Positions 1-7,943 of a stretch of DNA of 18,880 nucleotides are shown piece after piece; the first letter of the stretch is position 1; every line of letters starts with the position of its first letter. The DNA comes from an uncultured Collinsella sp. (GTDB lineage: Bacteria > Actinomycetota > Coriobacteriia > Coriobacteriales > Coriobacteriaceae): the NCBI GenBank assembly GCA_958438125.1, contig CAUBQN010000025.1:1-18880 (forward strand), written 5' to 3'. The position numbers and the translations under genes are program-made. The notes beneath the pieces are model-generated. The model saw only the letters and a list, made by a program, of their open reading frames with translations. It did not search any database and was not told the origin of the DNA.

Positions 1-2
1 AG

Positions 3-1397
3 CAGCCGCGCGTCTACACGAGCGTCCTGAGTCACCTGACCGTTGAACTGCCCGATAACCCCATACGCTACACGAGCGTCCCCGATGTTGTTCCGGGCCA
101 CGGCATCTGGGCCGAGGCCGGTTTCAACGAGCTCAATGTGGGCATGTCTGCAACTGAAACGCTCACCACCAACGAGCGCGTCCGCGGTGCCGACCCGCTT
201 GTGGACTACGTGCCTGCCAAGGGCAACGAGGGTGAGGACGGCTATGTGCCGGCGCAGCCTGGTGGCCTGGGCGAGGAGGATATGGTGACCCTGGTCCTGC
301 CGTATGCCAAGTCCGCCCGCGACGGCGTTCGTATCCTGGGCGACCTGCTCGAGCGCTATGGCACCTACGAGAACAACGGCATCGCCTTTAGCGACGTGGA
401 CGAGATCTGGTGGCTCGAGACCATCGGCGGTCACCACTGGATTGCCAAGCGTGTGCCCGATGACGCCTATGTGACCATGCCCAACCAACTGGGTATCGAC
501 AGCTTTGACCTGGATGACGCCGAGGGCGCCCAGGCCGACCACATGTGCTCCGCCGACCTGCGCGCCTGGATGGCCGAGTGGCATCTGGACTTGACGCTGG
601 GCGTCGAGGGCGACGGCCCGGCGACGGCCTTTAACCCGCGCGAGGCCTTTGGCTCGCACAGCGACAGCGACCACGTCTACAACACGCCGCGCGCCTGGTA
701 CATGCAGCGCTGCCTCAACCCCAGCGATGTGTGGGACGGCCCCGACGCCGACTACACGCCCGAGAGCGATGACATCCCCTGGAGCCGTGTGCCCGAGCGC
801 AAGGTGACCATCGAGGACATTAAGTACGTACTCTCGAGCCACTACCAGGGCACGGAGTACGACTGCTACGGCAGCAAGGGCACACCCGCCACGCGCGGCG
901 CCTATCGCCCCATCGGCATCAACCGCAACAGCCAGCTCGCCGTGTTGCAGCTGCGCCCCTATGCGCAGCCGGCGTATCGCGCCGTGCAGTGGATGGCCTT
1001 TGGCTCCAACTCGTTTAACGCGCTGGTCCCGCTGTACGCCAACGTCGAGACCATGCCCGAGTACTATGCCGACACGCAGGCTCGCGTGACGTCCGAAAAC
1101 TTCTACTGGGCCAACCGCCTGATCGGCGCCCTGGCCGACGTCCGTTTCCATGAGTGCGGCCGCGCTGTGGAGGACTATCAGGAGAAGGTCGGTGGCATGG
1201 GCCACAAGCAGATCCATGACGTCGATGCTGCCGTAGCCGCTCTGCCCGAGGCCGAGGTACCTGCCGAGCTTGCACGCGCCAATGAGGCCTTTGCCGAGCG
1301 TGTTCGCGTGGAGACCGATGCTCTACTGGGCAAGGTGCTCTACACCACGAGCTGCGCCATGAAGAACTCTTTCGCGATGAACGACAACGTGAGGTAG
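3..1397 (+). CDS. C69 family dipeptidase (PepD-like), 5'-truncated by window edge
   Basis: The reading frame is open from base 3 to a TAG at 1395-1397, so the gene starts upstream and about 464 residues are visible. The protein resembles peptidase family C69 (PepD-type N-terminal nucleophile dipeptidases), which cleave a broad range of dipeptides. Family-like stretches are FNELNVGMSATET followed by NERVRGADPLV, and later IGGHHWIAKRVPDDAY and MPNQLGIDSFDLDD. The catalytic cysteine, exposed at the N-terminus after processing, lies outside the window, so activity and signal peptide cannot be judged. An internal ATG at 138 falls inside the conserved domain and is not the real start. A 99-base gap separates it from the next gene, so it is probably a separate unit. 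Confidence 0.88.
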   Translation, partial: QPRVYTSVLSHLTVELPDNPIRYTSVPDVVPGHGIWAEAGFNELNVGMSATETLTTNERVRGADPLVDYVPAKGNEGEDGYVPAQPGGLGEEDMVTLVLPYAKSARDGVRILGDLLERYGTYENNGIAFSDVDEIWWLETIGGHHWIAKRVPDDAYVTMPNQLGIDSFDLDDAEGAQADHMCSADLRAWMAEWHLDLTLGVEGDGPATAFNPREAFGSHSDSDHVYNTPRAWYMQRCLNPSDVWDGPDADYTPESDDIPWSRVPERKVTIEDIKYVLSSHYQGTEYDCYGSKGTPATRGAYRPIGINRNSQLAVLQLRPYAQPAYRAVQWMAFGSNSFNALVPLYANVETMPEYYADTQARVTSENFYWANRLIGALADVRFHECGRAVEDYQEKVGGMGHKQIHDVDAAVAALPEAEVPAELARANEAFAERVRVETDALLGKVLYTTSCAMKNSFAMNDNVR

Positions 1398-1431
1398 GGA
1401 TTTCCCGTCGATTGAATAGCGCTAAAACGCT

Positions 1432-1461
1432 TTGTCGCTTTCGCTCAATCTTGGGTACAAG
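1432..1461 (+). promoter_or_regulatory. Candidate promoter for the phasin-like/AarF pair
   Basis: TTGTCG at 1432-1437 and TACAAG at 1456-1461 are spaced by 18 bases, about 35 bases before the ATG at 1497. Both hexamers are moderate matches to sigma-70 consensus. This is the best candidate in the 99-base gap, but it is unproven. Confidence 0.3.
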
Positions 1462-1496
1462 AACGCCAATGCAGTTGTTTGTGATTGGAGACAACC

Positions 1497-1913
1497 ATGG
1501 TTATGAAACTCGATCAGCTTGTTAACGGCGCCATTAACGTGGGCTTTGGCGCTGCCGCCGTTGCTGTCGAAGGCGGCAAGAAGGTTCTCGACGACCTTAA
1601 TACCAAGGGCGAGCAGGTTCGCAAGGACGCCGGCGCTCCCGATATCGCCCGCAGTGTGTCCGACATGTTCGAGCAGGCCGGCGGTACCATCTCCGACCTG
1701 ACCGAGCGCTTGGGCATGCAGGGCGAGACCGCGGCCCAGCGCGTGCTTGACGAGCTCATCCTTGCCCGGGTCCGCGTCATGACCGCCCCCGAGCGCACGG
1801 CCTTCCTGGCCCATGTGCGCGACATCGTCGATTCGGTCGAGGACAACGTGACCTCGGTGCCCGTCGAGTCCGTTGAGCCCGACGATGCGAAGGATACCGA
1901 AGAGGCCGAGTAG
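1497..1913 (+). CDS. Small phasin-like / hypothetical protein
   Basis: The product is 138 residues from the ATG at 1497, which has a GGAGA Shine-Dalgarno at 1487-1491, five bases upstream. A TTG at 1485 and an ATG at 1503 are in frame but less well placed. The first 35 residues are Gly/Ala/Val-rich and could form an amphipathic helix. The rest is predicted helical and charged, ending in an acidic tail rich in Glu and Asp. The shape (short, helical, acidic end) resembles phasin-like proteins that often sit beside AarF/UbiB kinases in actinobacteria. That label is an inference from shape and context; no catalytic motif is seen. The kinase gene starts 8 bases after its stop, so the two are almost certainly co-translated and may work together at a membrane or lipid surface. 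Confidence 0.72.
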   Translation: MVMKLDQLVNGAINVGFGAAAVAVEGGKKVLDDLNTKGEQVRKDAGAPDIARSVSDMFEQAGGTISDLTERLGMQGETAAQRVLDELILARVRVMTAPERTAFLAHVRDIVDSVEDNVTSVPVESVEPDDAKDTEEAE

Positions 1914-1921
1914 CAGCGCAG

Positions 1922-3685
1922 ATGGCAGATTCCACCACCGATTACAACAATCTAGATCCCTTGGGTGACGAGGCGGCGGTTGTCGACGAGGTCGATGCCG
2001 CCGTCTCGGGCGATCGCAAAAAGCCGCGCGCTGTCGATATGGTCCCCGAGGAGCCCGACGCGATGGCGCCGGACGAGGAATACCAGCTCACGCCGGCGGG
2101 TCGTCGCGAACGCATTGGGCAGATTGTTCGCCTGGTCAAAAAGTACCGCGTGTGGGATAACCTCACGCCGGTTCGTTTGCGCCGCCTGCTCGAGGAACTC
2201 GGCCCCATGTTCGTCAAGATGGGGCAGATTTTGGCCAACCGGTCCGAGATTCTGCCGCAACGCTTTTGCGATGAGCTGCGCCGCTTGCGCTCCGACGTGG
2301 AGCCGGTGCCGTACGAGGTAGTGCTCCGCTGCTTGGAAGAGGAATACGACCTGCGCCTGGGGGAGATGTTCGATGCGATCGACCCCAATCCGCTTGGTAG
2401 CGCATCACTCGCGCAGGTGCACCGCGCTCGTCTGGTGACGGGCGAGGACGTGGCCGTTAAGGTGCAGCGCCCCGGTGCGCAGCAGGTTATGGCACAGGAC
2501 ATCGATATCATTCGCTCGGTGGTGCGCATCGTTTCCAAGTTCGTCAACACCGATCAATTCGTTGACCTGCACGGCGTAGTCGAGGAGTTGTGGACCTCGT
2601 TTCGCGAGGAGACCAACTTTTTGGCCGAGGCCAAAAACCTCAACGACTTCTACGAGTTCCATAAGAGCGTTCATGGCGTGACGTGCCCTAAATCCTATCT
2701 TGACCTGTGCACCGAACATGTGGTGGTTATGGACTACGTCGACGGCATTTCGATCGCCGATCCTGAACGCTTAGTGGCCGAGGGCTATGACTTGGAAAAG
2801 ATCGGTGCCGCAATCGTCGAGGACTACTCGTCGCAGGTGCTTGATGACGGCTTTTTCCATGCCGACCCGCATGCGGGAAACATCATTCTCAAGGACGGCA
2901 TCGTTTACTTTATCGACTTGGGCATGGTCGGGCGTATGTCGAGCCACGACCGTGGCATCGTCAAGGACATGATTTTCGCCGTGGCCGAGGGTGACGTGCC
3001 CAAGCTCAAGGATTCGCTCATGCGCTTCGCCGTGACGCGCGGCGATTCGGCCGAGCTTGACCATTCGGCCTTTTTGTCCGACTTGGACTTTATTGTTGCC
3101 GACTTTGCCGGCCTTGACCTTAAGGACCTGGATATCGGCGAGTTTTTGACCTCGCTGTTAAACCTCGCGCGCAAAAATGACGTTGAGCTGCCGAGCGTGG
3201 TGACGATGTTCGCCCGCGGCATGGTGACGCTCGAGGGCCTGTTGACCGAGTACATGCCCAACGTCAACATGATTCAGATCATCCAGACGCACATCAAAAA
3301 CGAGAAGAGCACCTACGCCCGCATGCGCGAGATGAGCCGCGACTTTGCAGCGAGCAGTTATCGCGCGGCGAAGGGCTCGCTCGAGGCGGCCGAGTATCTG
3401 GGCTTGGCTTCGCGTATGCTCACGCGCGGCCAGCTTAAGGTGAACACGCAAATCATGAGCAGCGATAAGGCGCTGCGACAGCTGGGCGGAATTATCGACC
3501 GCATGTCGATGGCAATTGTGATTGCCGGCCTGTTTATCGGTTCGTCGGTGGTGTACTACGCGCGCATCGAGCCGGTTGTGTTCGGTATCCCGGTCATTGG
3601 CTTTATGGGCTACGTGAGCGCGCTGGTGCTGGCACTTATGCTGGGCCGCAATATCTGGCTCAACAGCCACGGCGGCAAGCACTAG
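1922..3685 (+). CDS. AarF/ABC1/UbiB family atypical kinase
   Basis: The product is 587 residues from the ATG at 1922, downstream of the phasin-like gene with an 8-base gap and a weak Shine-Dalgarno. UbiB-family signature motifs are intact: the KxGQ-type motif FVKMGQ (97-102) that occludes the active site, the Ala-rich nucleotide loop GSASLAQVH (159-167), VAVKVQRPG with the ATP-site lysine (about K180), the catalytic HADPHAGN (313-320), and the metal-binding IDLGMVGRM (331-339). Two hydrophobic helices near 528-547 and 556-580 anchor the C-terminus in the membrane. Family members have ATPase or kinase activity and support isoprenoid quinone or lipid homeostasis; the substrate here is unknown. 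The first 60 residues are acidic and probably disordered. A terminator follows at 3737-3764. Confidence 0.93.
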   Translation: MADSTTDYNNLDPLGDEAAVVDEVDAAVSGDRKKPRAVDMVPEEPDAMAPDEEYQLTPAGRRERIGQIVRLVKKYRVWDNLTPVRLRRLLEELGPMFVKMGQILANRSEILPQRFCDELRRLRSDVEPVPYEVVLRCLEEEYDLRLGEMFDAIDPNPLGSASLAQVHRARLVTGEDVAVKVQRPGAQQVMAQDIDIIRSVVRIVSKFVNTDQFVDLHGVVEELWTSFREETNFLAEAKNLNDFYEFHKSVHGVTCPKSYLDLCTEHVVVMDYVDGISIADPERLVAEGYDLEKIGAAIVEDYSSQVLDDGFFHADPHAGNIILKDGIVYFIDLGMVGRMSSHDRGIVKDMIFAVAEGDVPKLKDSLMRFAVTRGDSAELDHSAFLSDLDFIVADFAGLDLKDLDIGEFLTSLLNLARKNDVELPSVVTMFARGMVTLEGLLTEYMPNVNMIQIIQTHIKNEKSTYARMREMSRDFAASSYRAAKGSLEAAEYLGLASRMLTRGQLKVNTQIMSSDKALRQLGGIIDRMSMAIVIAGLFIGSSVVYYARIEPVVFGIPVIGFMGYVSALVLALMLGRNIWLNSHGGKH

Positions 3686-3736
3686 AGTCTGCGACCGTCA
3701 CCGCATTTTCCTATCGCAAATAATAGCTTTTACCAT

Positions 3737-3764
3737 GGGCTTCGCCTGCGTGCGAGGCCCTTTT
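3737..3764 (+). terminator. Intrinsic terminator after the AarF gene
   Basis: A 9-bp stem pairs 3737-3745 with 3752-3760, with one G-U pair and a 6-base loop, and is followed directly by TTTT at 3761-3764. It separates the kinase operon from the riboswitch-controlled operon. Confidence 0.75.
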
Positions 3765-3790
3765 GCGTGATAGCATATTGACGGTATTAA
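3763..3790 (+). promoter_or_regulatory. Candidate promoter of the cobalamin-riboswitch operon
   Basis: TTGCGT at 3763-3768 and TATTAA at 3785-3790 are 16 bases apart and would start transcription near 3797, just before the riboswitch fold. The -35 overlaps the T-tract of the upstream terminator. An alternative is TTGACG at 3778-3783 with TAGATG at 3800-3805. Confidence 0.4.
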
Positions 3791-3794
3791 TCGA

Positions 3795-3975
3795 TGGCCT
3801 AGATGGTGGTGCGGAGACGCACGAATGCGCGGTTTTCCTGCGCGTTTGGGAGAATCGGGGTGCAAGTCCCCGGCTGTACCAGTAACCGTAATTCCTCTTG
3901 GCTCGGGATGCTCGCGTCGCAGATCGGACGACGTGCCCGAGCCGTTAAGGTTAAGTCGGATCGCCTCCCATCTTG
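3795..3975 (+). ncRNA. Cobalamin riboswitch
   Basis: The conserved cobalamin-aptamer core is readable. The stretch GGGAGAATCGGGG (about 3849-3861) leads into a hairpin closed by CCCCGGCTGTA, then AGTAACCGTAA. This matches the usual order GGGAA, paired G/C arm, CTG, and AACTGTAA of the B12 element. An 8-bp peripheral stem follows, 3900-3907 (GGCTCGGG) with 3936-3943 (CCCGAGCC), then a B12-box-like AAGTCGGATCGCCTCCCA at about 3952-3970. No U-tract terminator lies between the aptamer and the start codon, so control is probably at translation initiation: bound cobalamin represses. Boundaries are approximate. The controlled genes are 4116-7943 and 7933-8835. Confidence 0.9.
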
Positions 3976-4115
3976 CACGTTGCCGCGGCGTATGCCGCCG
4001 GTGTGCATAGGGCTCTGGAGGGAAGGGGACCCCGATGGGGGAACTCGAGCGCAACATGCGCGATGACGTGGGGCAGCCTCAAGGCAACGCTCCAAGTACA
4101 GACAATGGGAGACAA
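3976..4115 (+). promoter_or_regulatory. Riboswitch expression platform / leader
   Basis: This stretch separates the aptamer from the chosen ATG at 4116. It holds two possible initiation regions. One is AAGGGG (4023-4028) before an ATG at 4035; that ATG lies across the triloop and 3' arm of a small CCCC/GGGG hairpin (4030-4040). The other is GGGAG (4107-4111) before the ATG at 4116. The bases ATGGGAG (4105-4111) are perfectly complementary to CTCCCAT (3965-3971) at the 3' end of the aptamer, a plausible anti-Shine-Dalgarno pairing. Confidence 0.5.
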
Positions 4116-7100
4116 ATGGATATGTTTGAGGACGAGTGCCAGCGTGCCTCGCTTCGTCGCCGTGGCGTAATCGCGCGCGGCGTGGCAAAGCGCTGCCTGG
4201 TGGCATTCCTGGCCTTCGCGATGGCCTTCAGCACCACGCCGGCTCAGCTGTGGGCCGAGGGTGCCGAGGGCATTACCGACGCTGTGGCTCAGGCTACGAC
4301 GCCAGGCGAGGACGCAGCGCTTGCGGGCGGTACCGCTGAGCAGAGCGGCGCCGAGGTTTCGGATTCCGGGAGCGCGCCTGCAGCTAGTGCCGCCACTACA
4401 GAGGCAGCAACTGGCGACGAAGGCTCGGCGACGGGGGAGAGCCCTGCCACGAGCGAGCAGTCTTCGACGGCATCCGCTGGCCAAGCAGGATCTGCCGCCG
4501 CGGCTGCCGTCCAGACAGAGAACCCGACAGAAACTGGCGATGTCGTCAAGAAGCAAATCGAGGTCTCGTTCTCGATTATCGGCACCGATGCCGACGGCAA
4601 GGCTCAGACCTGGGTGGCGCCTACGCAGCTCAAGCTCGACGAGGGCGCGACGGCTGCGGATGCCTTCATTAAGCTGCAGGAGAAGACGGGCTTCAAGGCG
4701 AAGTACGATCCGAACACGGCATACGGTTTCTACCTCGAAAGCATCACCTCCCCGAGCGATGGCCGCACGCTTGCCTACGATCCGACGACTCATGCCTACT
4801 GGCAGCTGTTCGTCGACGGCGCGTCTTCCTCGGTTGGCGCGAGCAGCGTCAAACTCACCCAGGGGCAGAAGATTGAGTTTGCCTTTACGGGTGGTAGCGC
4901 GTCCCCTGTCGTTAAGGACCAGCTTGCTGCGAATGTGACCGTCATTGGTCGCGATGCCCAGGGCAAGACTCAGACCTGGGTCGACAACGCGCAGTATGTG
5001 GTGACGTCCGGTTCGAGCGCGCTTGATCTTACGAAGGTCGCGCTTGAGGCGAATGATATTGACGCCGTTGCTGCGGGCTCCTTCATTCTGAGCCTTAAGT
5101 ACAACGGTGTTGAGCTGGGTACGCCCCAAGATTATTCGACCTATTGGCAGCTGTTTATCAACGGCAAGTCGAGTGACTATACGGCGGACAATGTCACCAT
5201 CCATGCTGGCGATACCGTCACGTGGTTCTACGGTGGCTGGGGCGACCAGTTGCCGTCCGATTCTGTCCATGCTTCCGTTCAGGTGCTTGGCAAGGACAAG
5301 GACGGCAAGCAGCAGGTTTGGGCTTCGACGGGCCAGACGAGTCTCAAGGCGGGCTCTACTGCTAAGGACCTGTTGGAGCAGACTGGTCTTAAACTCAAAG
5401 CTACAGAAGAGTCTTGGGGTTGGTACCTTAGGGGCATTACCTCGCCGCTTGACGGTAAGACCTATTGTGGCTCTGATGCTGCGACCAATAGCTATTGGCG
5501 CTTCTACGTAAAGGGCAAGTCCGACGCAAAGTACAAGTTCGCCGACGTTGGCGCTGGTGCCTACGAGCTCCATGAGGGTGACGCCGTCACCTTTATGTAT
5601 GCTGGCGACAGCGATGCCCTTCCTGGTCAGGTGCTTGGATCCGCCGATATCATCGGCCCCGATGTCAACGGCAACAATACTCGCTGGGGCTCGTCAAGCA
5701 ATGTTTCCCTGCCCGAAGGCTCTACGGCCCAGGACCTTATTGAGACGGTTCTGAAGGCGAAGGGCATTGATTACAAGGCCTCCCAGAGTGGTGCATACTG
5801 GTCCATTACTTCGCCGTTCGAAGACAACTCTTACGGCTATGATGGTGCGACCGGTAAATACTGGCATCTGTATATCAACGGAGAGTCCTCATCTCTCTGT
5901 GCCAACCAGGTCACGCTCAAGAGCGGCGACAAGGTTACATTTGCCTACACCACCGAAAAATCGCCCATGCCCGATCCCGACAAGATTGTCGTGGACCCGA
6001 GTGCGACGACTCCTAATTGGGATGCCGAGTGGGCCGGCTACGGCAACAGTGGCAACGGTTCGACCGTAACGGATGCCAAGACGCCTGCGCAGGCCGCCGG
6101 TCTTAAGTGGGCCTTCGATTGGAAGGCCGAGTCTGGCCAGCAGTATGCCAACTGCAGCGAGCCTGTCATCGCTAACGGCTTTGTGTACATCGCGACCGAG
6201 AACGAGCTCATTAAGATCGATTCGTCCACGGGCAAAAAGGTTGCCTCTGCGCCGCTTGCCTCTAAGGTGAGCTATACCTCTCGTCCGATCTATACCAATG
6301 GCCTTATCATCGTTCCGCTCAACGGCGGTGCGGTCCAGGCGATTACTGCAGACAAGCTGATCTGCAAGTGGCTGTCGCCTGGTTTGACGGACTTGACGCA
6401 GAGCTCCTGCACCGTCGTTTCGGACGGCGAGTACGTCTATGTAGGCTCGGTCGATATTTCGTATGACGAGAATTACAACGCGACCTACGGCAACGGCTCC
6501 TTTATGCGCATTAAGATTGCCACGGGCGAAGTTTCTTGGCAGAACATTGACGCTTCCGAGGGTTATTACTGGACTGGTGCGGCTTTGACGGATAAGTATG
6601 CCATCGTTCCTACGAGCGCGGGTACGCTTAAGTGCATTGATAAGACGACGGGCGATGTCGTTTCGACCATGGAGCTCGGCGCTGTCGCAAATGCCGATTG
6701 CATTGCCGATCCGTCCAATGGTTCGACCTTCTATCAGATGACGCACGACGGAAAGCTCCATGTGATTTCGCTTTCGGCGAAGGGTGTGCTGAGTGCACAG
6801 AAGACGGTTGATCTGGGCCTTACGAATAATCTGAGCGCCCCTGCGGTGTTTGGTGACAATCTGATTGTCGGCGGACAGACGGCTACGGGCTCTGCTCTGG
6901 TTCTCTATAACCTGAAGACGGGTAAGACCACGATGGTCGCTGCTGCCGACGGCAAGGCGCTGCCGGCTGGCCTCAACGGTATTGCTGCTACTCCGCTGGT
7001 GAGTGTTCAGGGCGGCAAGACCTATGTGTACTTCACCGTTAACAGCGCGGATAGCAAGGATTACGTCAACTACTCTGCTGGTGGTGGCGTGTATCGCTAT

Positions 7101-7943
7101 ACGCTCGGTGATGCAGAGGCGACGCAGATTTATGATGCGGCTGGCCATTACCAGTACTGTGACTCTCCGGTCATTGCCGATGCATCTGGCAGCCTGTACT
7201 ACATCAATGATTCGGGCACGCTGTTCAAGCTCGGGGCCGTTGAGTCTTGGACGGTTGCCTTTAATTCCAACGGCGGGTCTGCTTGCGACACTAAGTTTGT
7301 TGCTACGGCCGACGGCAAGCTGGTCAAGCCAGCCGATCCGACGCGCGATGGCTACACTTTCGGCGGTTGGTTCACCGATGAGGCTTGCACGCAGGCGTAT
7401 GACTTCAGTACGCCGGTGACGGCCGATCTGACGCTGTATGCCAAGTGGACCAAGAATGCTGTTAACCCTGGCGGCAATGGCGGTTCTGGCTCCAATGGCG
7501 GCAATGGTGGCGCTGGCAACGGTTCCGGTGCTGGCGCTGGCACGGGCACGGGTTCCGGCTCCGGCACGAAGGGCCAGCAGGCTGGCGGCGCTGTCGCTCC
7601 GGGTCATAAGCCGATGACCAAGACGACGGTGTCGACCAAGACCGAGACCAAGGACAACAAGCCCAGCAAGAAGGACTCCGATAAGTCCGATAAGAAGGAC
7701 GAGAAGAAGTCTGACAAGAAGTCTGACAGGAAGGACGGCAAGTCCGACAAGAAGTCCGATTCCAAGTCCGATACGGGTGCTGTTTCCACGACCACTGCTA
7801 AGAAGTCCTCTAGTGCTTCCGAGCAGGAGACTGGCACCAATCCGCTCGCCATCGTTGGCATCGCCGCCGGCGTGATTGGCCTCGCGCTCATCGCCGTCTT
7901 CGTGCTGACCAAGCGCGGCAAGGGTGACGGTAATGCCCGATAA
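4116..7943 (+). CDS. Large surface protein: four transcobalamin-like (DUF4430) domains, beta-propeller, InlB repeat, C-terminal anchor
   Basis: The product is 1275 residues from the ATG at 4116, chosen for GGGAG at 4107-4111 and a normal signal peptide; an in-frame ATG at 4035 adds 27 residues. In order:
- signal peptide, about 1-47;
- Ala/Thr/Ser-rich linker, about 50-140;
- four diverged DUF4430-type domains at about 145-265, 268-381, 382-503 and 504-618, each with the family signature near its end: YWQLFVDG (228), YWQLFING (343), YWRFYVKG (460), YWHLYING (582), then a GDxVTFxY strand;
- PQQ-like beta-propeller, about 631-1043;
- InlB/Listeria-Bacteroides repeat, about 1044-1113;
- Gly-rich then Lys/Ser/Asp-rich stalk, about 1117-1230;
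- transmembrane helix, about 1244-1265, with a basic tail.
DUF4430 (PF14478) is the C-terminal beta domain of intrinsic factor and transcobalamins. With the riboswitch upstream, I infer extracellular corrinoid capture. An EQETG just before the helix looks like a degenerate sortase signal. It overlaps the next gene. Confidence 0.88.
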   Translation: MDMFEDECQRASLRRRGVIARGVAKRCLVAFLAFAMAFSTTPAQLWAEGAEGITDAVAQATTPGEDAALAGGTAEQSGAEVSDSGSAPAASAATTEAATGDEGSATGESPATSEQSSTASAGQAGSAAAAAVQTENPTETGDVVKKQIEVSFSIIGTDADGKAQTWVAPTQLKLDEGATAADAFIKLQEKTGFKAKYDPNTAYGFYLESITSPSDGRTLAYDPTTHAYWQLFVDGASSSVGASSVKLTQGQKIEFAFTGGSASPVVKDQLAANVTVIGRDAQGKTQTWVDNAQYVVTSGSSALDLTKVALEANDIDAVAAGSFILSLKYNGVELGTPQDYSTYWQLFINGKSSDYTADNVTIHAGDTVTWFYGGWGDQLPSDSVHASVQVLGKDKDGKQQVWASTGQTSLKAGSTAKDLLEQTGLKLKATEESWGWYLRGITSPLDGKTYCGSDAATNSYWRFYVKGKSDAKYKFADVGAGAYELHEGDAVTFMYAGDSDALPGQVLGSADIIGPDVNGNNTRWGSSSNVSLPEGSTAQDLIETVLKAKGIDYKASQSGAYWSITSPFEDNSYGYDGATGKYWHLYINGESSSLCANQVTLKSGDKVTFAYTTEKSPMPDPDKIVVDPSATTPNWDAEWAGYGNSGNGSTVTDAKTPAQAAGLKWAFDWKAESGQQYANCSEPVIANGFVYIATENELIKIDSSTGKKVASAPLASKVSYTSRPIYTNGLIIVPLNGGAVQAITADKLICKWLSPGLTDLTQSSCTVVSDGEYVYVGSVDISYDENYNATYGNGSFMRIKIATGEVSWQNIDASEGYYWTGAALTDKYAIVPTSAGTLKCIDKTTGDVVSTMELGAVANADCIADPSNGSTFYQMTHDGKLHVISLSAKGVLSAQKTVDLGLTNNLSAPAVFGDNLIVGGQTATGSALVLYNLKTGKTTMVAAADGKALPAGLNGIAATPLVSVQGGKTYVYFTVNSADSKDYVNYSAGGGVYRYTLGDAEATQIYDAAGHYQYCDSPVIADASGSLYYINDSGTLFKLGAVESWTVAFNSNGGSACDTKFVATADGKLVKPADPTRDGYTFGGWFTDEACTQAYDFSTPVTADLTLYAKWTKNAVNPGGNGGSGSNGGNGGAGNGSGAGAGTGTGSGSGTKGQQAGGAVAPGHKPMTKTTVSTKTETKDNKPSKKDSDKSDKKDEKKSDKKSDRKDGKSDKKSDSKSDTGAVSTTTAKKSSSASEQETGTNPLAIVGIAAGVIGLALIAVFVLTKRGKGDGNAR
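7669..7773 (+). repeat. Lys/Ser/Asp codon repeat (wall-spanning stalk)
   Basis: Imperfect tandem units built on AAGTCCGACAAGAAG encode KSDKK-type repeats within the C-terminal stalk of the large surface protein. Such regions usually span the cell wall and vary in length. A compositionally similar but less regular stretch lies in the next gene at about 8230-8390. Confidence 0.7.

Noticed and set aside
1404..1450. Repeated CGCTTT and small AGCG/CGCT hairpin after the dipeptidase gene
   Set aside because: The stem is only about 4 bp and has no proper U-tract, so it is not a convincing terminator.
3951..5573. 540-residue open frame on the minus strand
   Set aside because: It overlaps the riboswitch leader and the signal peptide and DUF4430 region on the plus strand. 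No domain is recognisable.
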